Below are positions 9,440-18,606 of a DNA stretch of 64,000 nt, one piece after another. This DNA comes from Rivularia sp. PCC 7116 (GTDB lineage: Bacteria > Cyanobacteriota > Cyanobacteriia > Cyanobacteriales > Nostocaceae): contig NC_019678.1 in the NCBI RefSeq assembly GCF_000316665.1, positions 1,550,001 through 1,614,000 of the forward strand, given 5' to 3'. The position numbers were made by a program, and so were the translations under genes. How positions within the stretch are numbered: the stretch's first letter is position 1; each line of letters begins with the position of its first letter. Under the pieces are notes generated by a model. That model made no database searches, was not told the origin of the DNA, and saw only the letters and a list, made by a program, of their open reading frames with translations.

Positions 9440-9928
9440 ATGAAATCGTGTCGCTCCCAAATAGCATTAACTCTAAGCTGCCTAACAAGCCTATTTACTG
9501 TTATTATTTCTAATCCCGTAACAGCAAATACTTCCTTTTTTGGCAAAATTAGCTTATCTCCAAACTCCGAATCTGTTAAAAAAACAGTTACAGGTTATAC
9601 CGGCGGTTCCTACTCCTTGTCCGCAGTCAGCAAACGCGATCGCGATCGCAATTTGTGCATTGGTTTCGCAGATCCAAAGCCCGATCACATTTTAGTTTTA
9701 GAGAAAGATTTTCCGAAATTAAATATCAAAGTTGACACTGGTGGCTCCGATACTACTTTACTAATAGTTGGGCCAAATAAGGATACAGTCCGCTGCGGTG
9801 ACGATACCGGCAGAAATAAAGACGCTAGCATCAACGGCAAAAACTGGAAAGCTGGAACTTATCGAATCTGGGTAGGAAGCTTTAAAGCAAGAACAAGAAG
9901 AAATTACAAGCTTTCTTTGCAGGAATAG
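9440..9928 (+). CDS. small secreted protein, function unknown
   Basis: A 162-aa protein with a signal peptide (basic MKSCRSQ, hydrophobic core to residue 26, cleavage after VTANT or nearby). The mature part has a FADPKPDHILVLE strand, then GGSDTTLLIVGPNKDTVRCGDD and a C-terminal WKAGTYRIWVGSFKA, reminiscent of the bacterial pre-peptidase C-terminal-like beta-sandwich fold. Two cysteines could pair. Relatives are frequent in filamentous cyanobacteria, without assigned function. Upstream 296 bp contain only heptamer repeats and AT-rich DNA. Confidence 0.78.
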   Translation: MKSCRSQIALTLSCLTSLFTVIISNPVTANTSFFGKISLSPNSESVKKTVTGYTGGSYSLSAVSKRDRDRNLCIGFADPKPDHILVLEKDFPKLNIKVDTGGSDTTLLIVGPNKDTVRCGDDTGRNKDASINGKNWKAGTYRIWVGSFKARTRRNYKLSLQE

Positions 9929-10102
9929 TTCCAAAATCCCGTACTAATGAATTACAATGTAAGTAGGAATTAGGTATAGGTAAGAGGTTAAAAGTCAAAG
10001 GTTAAAATTATTTTTGTCTGCCTATCTTCCCTATCCCCTTGTTCCCATAGGACTGTAATATAGACAATATTTCGTATAAAGGCTTTCCGAGGGTGCGAAC
10101 TC

Positions 10103-10888
10103 GTGTTATCAACATTTATTGCTGACTTCCGTATTATATTTGAACGCGATCCAGCGGCTCGTAACTGGTTAGAAGTATTATTTTGCTACCCCGGTTTGCA
10201 AGCCTTGCTAATGCATAGAATAGCCCGCTGGATGCGTAATGTCGGAATTCCTTTCCTTCCTCGTTTAACTTCTCATTTGGCACGTTTTTTGACTGGTGTT
10301 GAAATCCATCCTGGAGCAACTATTGGTAAAGGTGTATTTATCGATCATGGAATGGGTGTAGTAATTGGTGAAACCGCCATTGTTGGTGATTATGCGCTGA
10401 TTTACCAAGGTGTAACTTTGGGCGGTACCGGAAAAGAAACTGGTAAACGGCATCCCACTTTAGGAGAATGCGTTGTTGTGGGTGCTGGTGCAAAAGTACT
10501 TGGAAATCTTCAAATCGGTGACAACGTGCGTATAGGTGCGGGTTCTATTGTCTTGCGAGATGTGCCATCTCACTGTACTGTAGTAGGCGTTCCAGGTAGA
10601 ATAGTTTACCGTTCTGGTGTTAAAGTTGACCCACTCGAACACGGAAGTTTACCAGATGCTGAAGCTCAAGCAATACGTGCTCTAGTAGATAGAATCGAGC
10701 AATTAGAGCAACAAATAGAAAATTTACAAGAGAAGCAGCAAAGCGTTTCAGAGAAAGTTACAAATGTCGCTTTTAAAGAAAATCATGTTGCAAGTCATAT
10801 TTTAGAAACCCATGCGACAGGGCATCATACCCAATGCCGTTTGGAAGATAAAGCCATAGATGAATTTTTGGATGGCTCGGGGATTTGA
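10103..10888 (+). CDS. cysE: serine O-acetyltransferase
   Basis: A 261-aa CysE. It acetylates L-serine with acetyl-CoA to O-acetylserine, the first step of cysteine synthesis. Seen: N-terminal helical region (FERDPAARNWLEVLFCYPG), then left-handed beta-helix hexapeptide repeats with IGKGVFIDHGMGVVIGETA and GGTGKETGKRHPTLGE, containing the catalytic His/Asp, and VGVPGRIV at the helix end. Translation starts with GTG at 10103. The 70-residue C-terminal tail (from LEHGSLPDAEAQ) is longer than in many CysE proteins and includes a predicted coiled coil rich in E and Q; this tail is common in cyanobacteria. Confidence 0.95.
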   Translation: MLSTFIADFRIIFERDPAARNWLEVLFCYPGLQALLMHRIARWMRNVGIPFLPRLTSHLARFLTGVEIHPGATIGKGVFIDHGMGVVIGETAIVGDYALIYQGVTLGGTGKETGKRHPTLGECVVVGAGAKVLGNLQIGDNVRIGAGSIVLRDVPSHCTVVGVPGRIVYRSGVKVDPLEHGSLPDAEAQAIRALVDRIEQLEQQIENLQEKQQSVSEKVTNVAFKENHVASHILETHATGHHTQCRLEDKAIDEFLDGSGI

Positions 10889-11063
10889 CAGTTGACAGTT
10901 ATCAGTTGTTCACTCGGAGGGTGTGGATCATCAGTGAACAGTGAACATTTTGGAGTTGATTATTTAATCTACCCCCTCTACCCCCTCTCCCCCCCCCTCT
11001 CTTCCAACTGTGATATCTTAAAAATATGTCCTTTACGTCCCACATGAAGATGGGTAGGGGGAA

Positions 11064-13007
11064 ATGAATGATTGGAAATATTTCTTTGATTACGAACTAA
11101 ATAATCCCGAACAAATTAATTACCGCATTTTTGCGCCCGATTATAAAGCTGCAATTCTGTATTGGTTTAGTAGAGAAGATATTCCTAAACAGCAGAAAGA
11201 AGACTTGATTCGGGTGCTTGTTAATTTTGATGACGATTGCGGTGATTTTTATCGATATCGTGCTTATTTCTTAGCCGCAGAAGCTTTAAATTATTTTCCT
11301 GAATTTAGTTTTGGTGATGCAATTGTTAAACAGTTGCTTGATTGGAGCTACCTATATTTTGGCTGGCAGCTTTTTCCTCATCCTTTGGTAGAAACTGCAA
11401 GAAAAGCTTTGCAAGTCACCGACAAAACAAGAGTTATCGGAGCTTTTGAAAAATTGCTGCGAAATACTCCGAGTCGATTAACTTTGCAGTCTGCTGCAGT
11501 GAAGTTGGGTGAATTGGATGCGGGAAATAAGATGGCGATCGCTGCTTTGATTTTACTGCTGGATGTGACGACAGATAATTACAGACTTTTAAGTATTTGT
11601 AAAAGCATTTCAAAAATTGCTGCTGGAAGTCAAGCAGCAATAAATACTGTTGTTAAGTTGATGCAAACAACCGAGGATAAAAATCTTTGTTGTGAAGCGA
11701 TTAAGACTTTGGGAAAAATTGGTTGGGGAAATCAAATCGCAACCCTAGCGCTAGAGAAATTTTTGCAGATAAATCGAGGTGACAGAATTTGTTTTGATGC
11801 TGCAAAGAATTTGTTGTTGATTGATAGCGGTAATGAAGTTGCGAAGGATGCTTTGGTTTATCTTCTTGAAAGTACTCAAGAATTATATCTTTTGATTAAA
11901 ACTGTAGAATTTTTACAAGAAATAGATTCTCAAAATCAAGCTGCTATCAAAGTTTTATCTGAAAGATTGAAAACCTGTAGAGATGATGTTCTTCGTGCTG
12001 AAATTGCTGCAAGTTTAGGAAAATTTGATTGTAATCAAGCTGGAGTTAAGGAAGCTTTAATTGGGATTTTGGAGAGTTATGAAAATGTTTTTTTAGATGA
12101 CTTGGATTCTTTAGAAATTTGTGGTGACAACGAGCTATATTTACATCGTAGAATAATAACATCTTTAGTACAACTATATCCAAGCGATAAAGATGTTATT
12201 TCAAGCTTATTTTCTTTTATAGAAAGAAACTTGAATATAGATATTGATGTTTGTCTTTCGATAACACCTGATGTCAGAACTTCATCTTTAGCAATTTATG
12301 CTCTTAGAAATATATTTTTTGACGGACATGTAGATTTAGTAGTCTATCAAAAAGTTATAGCTATTTTTGTCAGATTCTTAAAGAAAAATAGGAGTAGTGA
12401 TCTTTGCATCCAAATTGCTGTTGCTGAAGCAATTTTGCAACTTGAGCCAGATAATGAAATTGCAGTTTCTATTCTTGTCGAAATTATGGAAACTCATCAA
12501 AATATTTGGATAGGAGAAAAAGCAGCAACTATTTTATTACAGCTAGAAAGCCATTACCAACAAGCAATGAGTATTCTGATTAAATTACATAGCAAGGAAA
12601 ATATTGGAGTATTGTTAGGATACAAAAGATTATTACCTGATAATTATCTGGATAAGATAGTAAAAGAAGATAAAACAACAAGGGTTCTCATCGATGAAGC
12701 TATTGCTTTAGGGATTCAAAATTTACTAGATGCAATTGCAAAAGATAAAAAGCTGCCTTTAGATCATGAGTATAAAACTTCAAGATATATGACTTCTGAA
12801 GAAGAACGTTTTTTTCAAGTATGGAGTAATGTCAACTCAATTACTAAACAAGTGTATTTCTCAGAAATAATTACAGCTTTGAAAGCATATCTCAGCGAAA
12901 AGTTTTATTACAGCAATTCTTCTCGTTACGATGAAGTTTATCAATTTATGTGGGATTGTGCGGAAAAGATGAGTTATCAAGATTTTTATAAAGCTTGGAA
13001 TAGTTAG
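11064..13007 (+). CDS. free-standing HEAT-repeat protein resembling a NACHT C-terminal module
   Basis: A 647-aa all-helical protein without a catalytic domain. After a 130-residue N-terminal part (FRYRAYFLAAEALNYFP) there are about ten HEAT-like units with the pattern DxGNxxAIxALxxLL, e.g. LDAGNKMAIAALILLL and IDSGNEVAKDALVYLL. The last 40 residues, ending YQDFYKAWNS, look like the C-terminal tail found on cyanobacterial NACHT-NTPase/HEAT proteins. It therefore looks like a sensor or partner module separated from its NTPase; no NACHT gene is adjacent. Start ATG 11064 is preceded by a good ribosome site (TAGGGGGA). Role in conflict biology is inference only. Confidence 0.8.
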   Translation: MNDWKYFFDYELNNPEQINYRIFAPDYKAAILYWFSREDIPKQQKEDLIRVLVNFDDDCGDFYRYRAYFLAAEALNYFPEFSFGDAIVKQLLDWSYLYFGWQLFPHPLVETARKALQVTDKTRVIGAFEKLLRNTPSRLTLQSAAVKLGELDAGNKMAIAALILLLDVTTDNYRLLSICKSISKIAAGSQAAINTVVKLMQTTEDKNLCCEAIKTLGKIGWGNQIATLALEKFLQINRGDRICFDAAKNLLLIDSGNEVAKDALVYLLESTQELYLLIKTVEFLQEIDSQNQAAIKVLSERLKTCRDDVLRAEIAASLGKFDCNQAGVKEALIGILESYENVFLDDLDSLEICGDNELYLHRRIITSLVQLYPSDKDVISSLFSFIERNLNIDIDVCLSITPDVRTSSLAIYALRNIFFDGHVDLVVYQKVIAIFVRFLKKNRSSDLCIQIAVAEAILQLEPDNEIAVSILVEIMETHQNIWIGEKAATILLQLESHYQQAMSILIKLHSKENIGVLLGYKRLLPDNYLDKIVKEDKTTRVLIDEAIALGIQNLLDAIAKDKKLPLDHEYKTSRYMTSEEERFFQVWSNVNSITKQVYFSEIITALKAYLSEKFYYSNSSRYDEVYQFMWDCAEKMSYQDFYKAWNS

Positions 13008-13049
13008 TTTGATTTCATTCTTACATGACTAAAATCAGGCTTTCCAAAC

Positions 13050-13311
13050 GCCTTGGAATCAATTCCAAGGCTAATAAACTAAGTCTACTAAAGTAGACTA
13101 AAAGTCTTGCCAGTCATCTTTAGATGACTTTTGCTATTAGACGGGGAATTGCATTCCCCGGCGGTTTTGATAATAGTGCAAGATGTAAAAAGCCCGCAGG
13201 CTATAAGCCTGGGGCTAATATTACGAAGCCCACCGTAAGGTGGGCTAAAAGAATTACCAGCCCGCGCAGGCGGGCTTTGTTCCCATAGCCCCACCCTTCG
13301 AGGGTGAGGGC
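13050..13311. repeat. array of eight consecutive hairpins
   Basis: Eight palindromes with short loops lie head to tail in 262 bp: 13050-13071 (10-bp arms, perfect), 13082-13099, 13112-13129, 13142-13160, 13191-13216, 13227-13246 (8-bp arms, perfect), 13259-13276 (7-bp arms) and 13288-13311 (bulged A). Arms differ in sequence from one to the next, so these are not copies of one palindrome; only the design is repeated. The reading frames crossing this region are by-products of the palindromes. The last two hairpins form a unit seen again at 27656 and 38387. Confidence 0.85.
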
Positions 13312-13325
13312 GATTATGATTATAA

Positions 13326-13907
13326 TTACGGATTAACTTCTTTCACATCCCAAACGCCCGCTTCATCTCTTAGATAAATAGTCCGATTTTGGGGTTCTCC
13401 CCTTAACCTTAAATGGTCAACTTTTACAGGTTCAAATAATAACAAACAAAAGTTATTTAAGGGTTTATTTTCATCTGGCTGTGGTGGTGAAAAAGCTTCG
13501 GGGTTAGCTCTAGGTTCTCCCGGATGTGCCCAAGCAAATTGAACGCGAGCGTTATCGGATAAGTCTTGCCATGTTAATTCGCGAGCTTTTATCAATTCTG
13601 ATTCTTGATAATTAGCATCAATAATTATAATGTTTCCAGCAATGCGGAACTGTTCGCGGGTGTTAGTGAAATACCAGCATATTTCTCCCGAAGATTTATT
13701 TTTTATTTCTGTAATTTTTTCGCTGCGAGTATCGGTAATAATTTTTAATTTATTGGTATCTTCTAAAAAGCCGCGAAACACTACGGTACGGTTCGCGGGA
13801 GTTCCATCACTGCGGACAGTTGCTAACTGAAAATAGCGCGAATGCGGTTGACTGCGGTTCTTTTTGAGAGCATTAGCTAGGAATGAGCGCCAAGGAGCAA
13901 TAGACAT
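13326..13907 (-). CDS. PPOX-class FMN-dependent flavoprotein
   Basis: A 193-aa protein of the pyridoxamine 5'-phosphate oxidase-like split-barrel family, probably binding FMN. Seen: N-terminal APWRSFLANALKKN, FQLATVRSDGTPANRTVVFRG typical of the FMN-binding barrel strand, then SGEICWYFTNTREQFRIAG and the C-terminal EPVKVDHLRLRG. It matches the cyanobacterial alr4036-type subfamily of PPOX-like enzymes, whose substrate is unknown; it is not the PdxH of vitamin B6 synthesis judged by the different C-terminal region. Starts at ATG 13907; the upstream gene is divergent. Confidence 0.85.
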   Translation of the reverse strand: MSIAPWRSFLANALKKNRSQPHSRYFQLATVRSDGTPANRTVVFRGFLEDTNKLKIITDTRSEKITEIKNKSSGEICWYFTNTREQFRIAGNIIIIDANYQESELIKARELTWQDLSDNARVQFAWAHPGEPRANPEAFSPPQPDENKPLNNFCLLLFEPVKVDHLRLRGEPQNRTIYLRDEAGVWDVKEVNP

Positions 13908-14219
13908 CTTTTAATTTTAGATTTTAGATTTTGCAGTAAAGTTGGGGGTGTCGGTTTCCGTCCCCCAAACTTTACCAAGACGGATTTTGGATTGCGGTTG
14001 GTAGTAGCAACTAAAAAATGAAAAACCGATAAATTCCATAAATATATACATTAATTAATCAAATAGAACCAAAAATCTGTCATAGCTCCTAACTGCTCGC
14101 TGTTGACTGCTCGCTGCTTACTGATTTTTCTGGCGTAATTTCTAAAATTATGCAGTCTTTTATTGTAATGCTACTTGACGTATAGTCTTAATCTGAAAGA
14201 AAAAAGACGCGATAAAAAT
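13908..14219. other. divergent intergenic region
   Basis: Region between the divergent PPOX and nrdJ genes. It contains short repeats (TTTTAGATT; GCTCGCTGTTGACT) but no supportable gene. The nrdJ frame is open back to TTG 14175, without alignment to family N-termini. Confidence 0.4.
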
Positions 14220-17200
14220 ATGGTTCGAGAGCTTGAACGGAAACACGTTGGTGCAGAATTTCCTCAAACAGCCCCTGCTGCTAATCCTGTATTTTTCAGG
14301 ACTTACAGCCGTCGTCAGCAACCCGAAGGAACTAGAGAATCCTGGAGTCAGGTGTGCGATCGCACTCTAAAAGGTTTGGTGGAGTTGGGTAAGCTAACTC
14401 AAGATGAAGCCTTACTTTTGGAGGAGATGCAGCGCAATTTAAAGGCTTTACCTAGTGGCAGATGGTTATGGGTGGGCGGCACAAATTGGCTGGCTCAACC
14501 GAAGAATTTTTCGGGTGCTTATAACTGTACTTCGACAAACGTCATTGACTGGAGTGCTTTCGGGTTAATGATGGATTTGGCCATGATGGGCTGCGGTACG
14601 GGAGCAATTTTAGAACCGAAATATATTAATCAGTTACCCACTATCCGCAATAATTTAAAGGTAACGGTAGAAGGCAATATTGGTAAAACTATAGCTAACG
14701 AGCGCCGTGAATTTACGGGAACAGAAATAAACGGAAATCAAGCCACAATTTACGTCGGAGATAGCCGTCAAGGTTGGGTAAAGTCCTATCAAACTCTTTT
14801 AGAATTATCTACTGACGAACAGTTTACAGAAGAAGTTGAGGTAATTGTTGATATCAGCGATATTCGTAAAGCTGGCGAACCGCTGCAAGGTTTTGGTGGT
14901 ATGGCTAATCCGGTGAAGCTACCCGCACTTTATCAGCGCTGTGCTGCGATTCTGAATAAAGCTGTTGGCAGAAAATTAACTTCGGTTGAGTGCTGTTTGT
15001 TGATTGATGAAGCGGCTGTGACAATTGTGGCAGGCAACATCCGTAGAAGCGCTGGTATCCGTCAAGGAATTGATACAGATGCCGCATTCACAGACGCGAA
15101 AGCAAATCTATGGCAACAAGGTGAAGATGGAAATTGGCGGATTGACCCAGAAAGGGATGCATTGCGTATGGCGAATCACTCAAGGGTATTTCACCATAAA
15201 CCGACTTTAGAAGAATGTGTTAATGCCGTTCGTAAACAATATTACAGTGGTGAAGGTGCGATTCAATGGGCTGGTGAAGCTGTTGCTAGAGCAAACGTTG
15301 ATTTGTTAACCACTAAGGAATTAAAAACTGAATTTTTAGAAGCTTACGACCGAGGAGAAGCAAAGCAGTGGTTACAGAAAAGACATCTTAATTTAGATGA
15401 GAAAGAATTAGAACATCGGCTAGGACGTTATGGGCTTAACCCATGTCATTCAGGTGATACTCTAGTTTCTACAGATAAGGGATTAGTCCCAATTAAAGAT
15501 TTAGTTGGTAAGCCATTTAAAGCTTTAGTTGATTTACGTTCTGTAGGATTAGAAGGAGTGAAATTAACTGATGCAATAGCATTTTGTACAGGTGTACAAA
15601 CCACATATCTTGTCACACTAAAAAATGGACAACAAATGAGATGTACTGCTGACCATCAGCACTTTACGAATAAAGGATGGGTCGCAACTAAAGATTTGAC
15701 TTCAGAACATAATATTTATATTCAGAAAGGAGAAGGATTTTTTGGTGAAGGTACTATCACAGTTGAGCAAGCACAAATGCTTGGTTGGTTATACGGTGAT
15801 GGCTCTATTTATCAAGGCTCTAGAGGTAAGGATGCTGTATTCTATATAAATCGGCATGAGTATCAAACTGTTTTTCCCGTTCTCCAGTCCGCAGTAGAAT
15901 CGTTAACTGGGTATAATCATCAACCAAGTTTTGTTAAAGGTATCTATACATTTCATAGTGGTTCACCTGTAATGCATTCCTTCTTTGAACAATTAGGTAT
16001 AGAGTCAAAAAATTCTTTACCGGATAAATTTTTAACGGAATCCAAAGAAGTAATTATTGGGTTCTTACAAGGATTGTTTAGTGCCGATGGATGCATAAAT
16101 GTAAAGGGAAGAAATATTGAGCTTCGTAATCGTTCCAGACAATTGCTCGCACAAATCCAAATAATTCTACTAAATTTAGGAATCAAGAGTAGTTTAATCA
16201 TTAAACAAAAACCAGGAGCCCCAGGTGTTCCATACACCTTGAAAGATGGAACAGAAAAAGTGAGTCGTAATCAAGGTTCTTGGAGATTAATAATTTATTC
16301 AGGAGATGGAGCAAGACAATTTCGGAAAGTAGTTGCTTTCCCATTGGTACCTGAAAAACAAGAACGGTTGGAAAAAATTGCAGCTTATAAAGTATCGAGG
16401 AATTATAGTGAAGCTGTCATCAGTAGTCGCTATGCTTCCAAACTTAAAAGCATAGAGGAATATGGAGAAGAACCCGTCTACGACCTTCATGTTCCGTTAA
16501 CTCATTCTTTTATTGCCAACGGATGTATAACTCATAACTGTGGCGAGATTATAGGTAGTAATTTTCACTGTAACCTCAGCGAAATCCACTTAAATCAAAT
16601 CGACCCGGAAAACCATAAAGAACAAGAACAAGCTTTCACCGCAGGTGCTTTATCTGTTGCTGCGTTGTTAAATCACAAGTTCCTAGAACCTCGTTATCAA
16701 TACAGCCGCGAACTTGACCCAATTGTCGGTGTATCTTTTACTGGCTTATTTGATTTCTTTGTCCGTGCTTTTGGGGTTGATTGGTTGCGCTGGTGGTCGG
16801 AGGGAAGACCTGCAACAAACGAAGGTTTAGCCTTCAAGCGTCGCGAACAAGAATATCTGAGTATGTGGAAAGATATCGTACATCGGGTAGTTTGGGAATA
16901 TTGCGATCGCAACAATATAAAACGCCCAAATCGCTGTACGACAGTACAACCCAGCGGTACCAAATCTTTGCTCACGGGAGCTTCCCCAGGATGGCACCCA
17001 CCCAAAGCCCAAAGGTTTATTCGTCGAATAACTTTCCGCAAGAATGACCCGGTAGCGATGGCTTGTATTGATTACGGTTATGCGGTGGTTCCTTCTCAAA
17101 CCGACAAAGACGAAAACGGCAACTTGTTAAATGACCCGTTTGATTCTCGCTGTACCGAATGGTTGGTAGAAATTCCCGTTGCTGTACCTTGGGCCGACGT

Positions 17201-17615
17201 ACCTGGTGCTGACCAAATCGCTATCGATAAATTCAGTGCTTTCGCTCAAATGGATTTCTACATGCAGGTGCAGCAATTCTATGTAACTCATAATACTTCA
17301 GCTACTATTGAAGTACGAGAAAACGAGGTAGAAGAGTTAGGAAATAAGATATATCAAGCGATTCAAAACGATGAAGGCTACATCAGCGCGGCACTTTTGG
17401 CAAGATTCGACGACCATGAAACCTTCCCTCGCTTACCATTTGAACCCATCAGCAAACAACAATACGATGAACTGATGCAACAAGTAGAAAAGCGCCGCGA
17501 TACCAACAATTTTTACAGTGCATTGAAACGTTACGACTTCGGTGAATTAATGGAAGCAGGACCATCGGGATGTGATTCTGATAAGTGCATGATGCCTGAA
17601 GAAAAACCAATGTAA
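14220..17615 (+). CDS. nrdJ: class II (B12-dependent) ribonucleotide reductase with intein
   Basis: A 1131-aa precursor; removal of the 365-residue intein (409-773) leaves a 766-aa adenosylcobalamin-dependent ribonucleoside-triphosphate reductase that makes deoxynucleotides. Host motifs: SGRWLWVGGTNWL, the conserved NCTSTNVIDWSAF, the junction-spanning NPCGEI (the finger-loop cysteine region), QPSGTKSLLTGASPGWHP and a C-terminal redox pair CDSDKC. I start at ATG 14220 because family proteins begin MVRELER; the frame is open to TTG 14175. Function depends on intein splicing, since the insertion lies in the active-site block. A small protein gene follows 120 bp downstream. Confidence 0.95.
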   Translation: MVRELERKHVGAEFPQTAPAANPVFFRTYSRRQQPEGTRESWSQVCDRTLKGLVELGKLTQDEALLLEEMQRNLKALPSGRWLWVGGTNWLAQPKNFSGAYNCTSTNVIDWSAFGLMMDLAMMGCGTGAILEPKYINQLPTIRNNLKVTVEGNIGKTIANERREFTGTEINGNQATIYVGDSRQGWVKSYQTLLELSTDEQFTEEVEVIVDISDIRKAGEPLQGFGGMANPVKLPALYQRCAAILNKAVGRKLTSVECCLLIDEAAVTIVAGNIRRSAGIRQGIDTDAAFTDAKANLWQQGEDGNWRIDPERDALRMANHSRVFHHKPTLEECVNAVRKQYYSGEGAIQWAGEAVARANVDLLTTKELKTEFLEAYDRGEAKQWLQKRHLNLDEKELEHRLGRYGLNPCHSGDTLVSTDKGLVPIKDLVGKPFKALVDLRSVGLEGVKLTDAIAFCTGVQTTYLVTLKNGQQMRCTADHQHFTNKGWVATKDLTSEHNIYIQKGEGFFGEGTITVEQAQMLGWLYGDGSIYQGSRGKDAVFYINRHEYQTVFPVLQSAVESLTGYNHQPSFVKGIYTFHSGSPVMHSFFEQLGIESKNSLPDKFLTESKEVIIGFLQGLFSADGCINVKGRNIELRNRSRQLLAQIQIILLNLGIKSSLIIKQKPGAPGVPYTLKDGTEKVSRNQGSWRLIIYSGDGARQFRKVVAFPLVPEKQERLEKIAAYKVSRNYSEAVISSRYASKLKSIEEYGEEPVYDLHVPLTHSFIANGCITHNCGEIIGSNFHCNLSEIHLNQIDPENHKEQEQAFTAGALSVAALLNHKFLEPRYQYSRELDPIVGVSFTGLFDFFVRAFGVDWLRWWSEGRPATNEGLAFKRREQEYLSMWKDIVHRVVWEYCDRNNIKRPNRCTTVQPSGTKSLLTGASPGWHPPKAQRFIRRITFRKNDPVAMACIDYGYAVVPSQTDKDENGNLLNDPFDSRCTEWLVEIPVAVPWADVPGADQIAIDKFSAFAQMDFYMQVQQFYVTHNTSATIEVRENEVEELGNKIYQAIQNDEGYISAALLARFDDHETFPRLPFEPISKQQYDELMQQVEKRRDTNNFYSALKRYDFGELMEAGPSGCDSDKCMMPEEKPM
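15444..16538 (+). mobile_element. intein with LAGLIDADG homing endonuclease in NrdJ
   Basis: The 365-aa intein starts at a cysteine (CHSGDTLVS, block A) directly after the host GLNP and ends in ITHN before the +1 cysteine of the host CGEII. Block B is TADHQHF with its conserved His. The endonuclease part has both dodecapeptide motifs, MLGWLYGDGS and FLQGLFSADG. Blocks F and G are VYDLHVPLTHSFIANG and ITHN. All splice-site nucleophiles and the terminal His-Asn are present, so it should splice, and the endonuclease appears intact. The reading frame is continuous with the host. Confidence 0.95.
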
Positions 17616-17738
17616 GATGAAAGCATAAAGTACTAGTTGTCAAGGGTATATCACACAAGTCTTGGCAACAGGCATCTTTACCCGTCCAAGTATACTTTCC
17701 TGCATACTTTACTCTTATTACCCTTTGGAGATAAAAAA

Positions 17739-17951
17739 ATGTTCCTTGAAGAACTAATGCCATTATTCCAAGAATTTACCAAGCACCCAGCTTCATTTAT
17801 GGGTGGTTTTGTTTCTGGTGTACTCAGACTTAGTCTTGCTGATGACCCTGTAAAAAGCTGGTTAGCACAACAAACAAATACAACTAATTTCCCTACTTCT
17901 ACTAATGGGACACATAATGGTAGCGGTCCTCAAACAATTTCAATTGACTAA
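17739..17951 (+). CDS. small conserved cyanobacterial protein (70 aa)
   Basis: From ATG 17739, which has a clear ribosome site GGAG eight bases upstream, a 70-aa protein is read: an amphipathic start (MFLEELMPLFQEFTKHP), a short hydrophobic part FMGGFVSGVLRLSL, then DDPVKSWLAQQ and a polar Thr/Asn/Ser-rich tail. The frame is open further upstream to 17637, but that part reads through non-coding-like sequence. Similar small proteins sit in other filamentous cyanobacteria; function unknown. A strong terminator follows. Confidence 0.7.
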   Translation: MFLEELMPLFQEFTKHPASFMGGFVSGVLRLSLADDPVKSWLAQQTNTTNFPTSTNGTHNGSGPQTISID

Positions 17952-17994
17952 CGTAAATAGTTAATAGAAAGCTTTGGTTAATAAATAGTTAAAT

Positions 17995-18036
17995 GAACAA
18001 GGTCTGCTGATTTTCAGTAGACCTTTTGCTTGTTCA
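17995..18036 (+). terminator. rho-independent terminator
   Basis: GGTCTGCTGA and TCAGTAGACC form a 10-bp stem (one G-T pair) followed by TTTTGC; flanking GAACAA and TTGTTC extend the stem. It ends the unit of the small gene at 17739 and perhaps nrdJ. Confidence 0.85.
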
Positions 18037-18606
18037 AGTATTTAGGCGCAAGCTGTTATCAAGCAATCTAATTGTCAATACACCAATAAGTTGATTAACA
18101 ATTTGAGAACGGTCGAGATAGTATAAAAAATTAATATATATACGTAATTATTGTCGAAGAACAATCAATTTTTTTTGCTCCCTGATATATTATAAATACT
18201 AGTTTCCCTTGTCATCGCTTCATCTTGGGTTCCTATGGTCGTATATTGTATCTTTATAGATCGTGATATTTTTAGTAATAAATTTTACAGTTATTCGCCA
18301 AGGATAACAGCTTTGCTTTTTATAAATAAGTACATATAAGTTACACTGATTTCAACTTATAAAAGTTTGTAATATATCACACCTTGAAAATGAGGGCGAT
18401 CGGGTACTATAAAAGCGTATTAGTAAGTTTGGTCTTAAAGATGGTTCATTTTTAGTTAATGCTGCTATTTAAGTTGACTTTTAACTATATAATTAACCTT
18501 TTGCAAAATCAGACTTTTCTTCAGCCTAAAAGAAGCTAACTGTCTGAGTTTTCCTTTTTGACTGAGCGATTCGCTATTAGTCCCTAGAAACGAACGTTAA
18601 GCATAT
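18037..18606. promoter_or_regulatory. long upstream region and leader of the RNA-binding protein gene
   Basis: About 570 bases without a gene. Near 18510-18547 a nested hairpin can form (CAGAC...GTCTG outside, CTTC...GAAG inside), close to the start of the RRM gene. Cold-induced rbp genes of Anabaena have long structured leaders; that this leader acts the same way is inference. Confidence 0.4.

Noticed and set aside
13088-13294. minus-strand frame of 68 codons in the hairpin array
   Set aside because: The frame is formed by palindromes, has no ribosome site and no homology-like features.
16697-17099. minus-strand frames opposite nrdJ
   Set aside because: They lie fully within a well-supported conserved gene and have no motif of their own.
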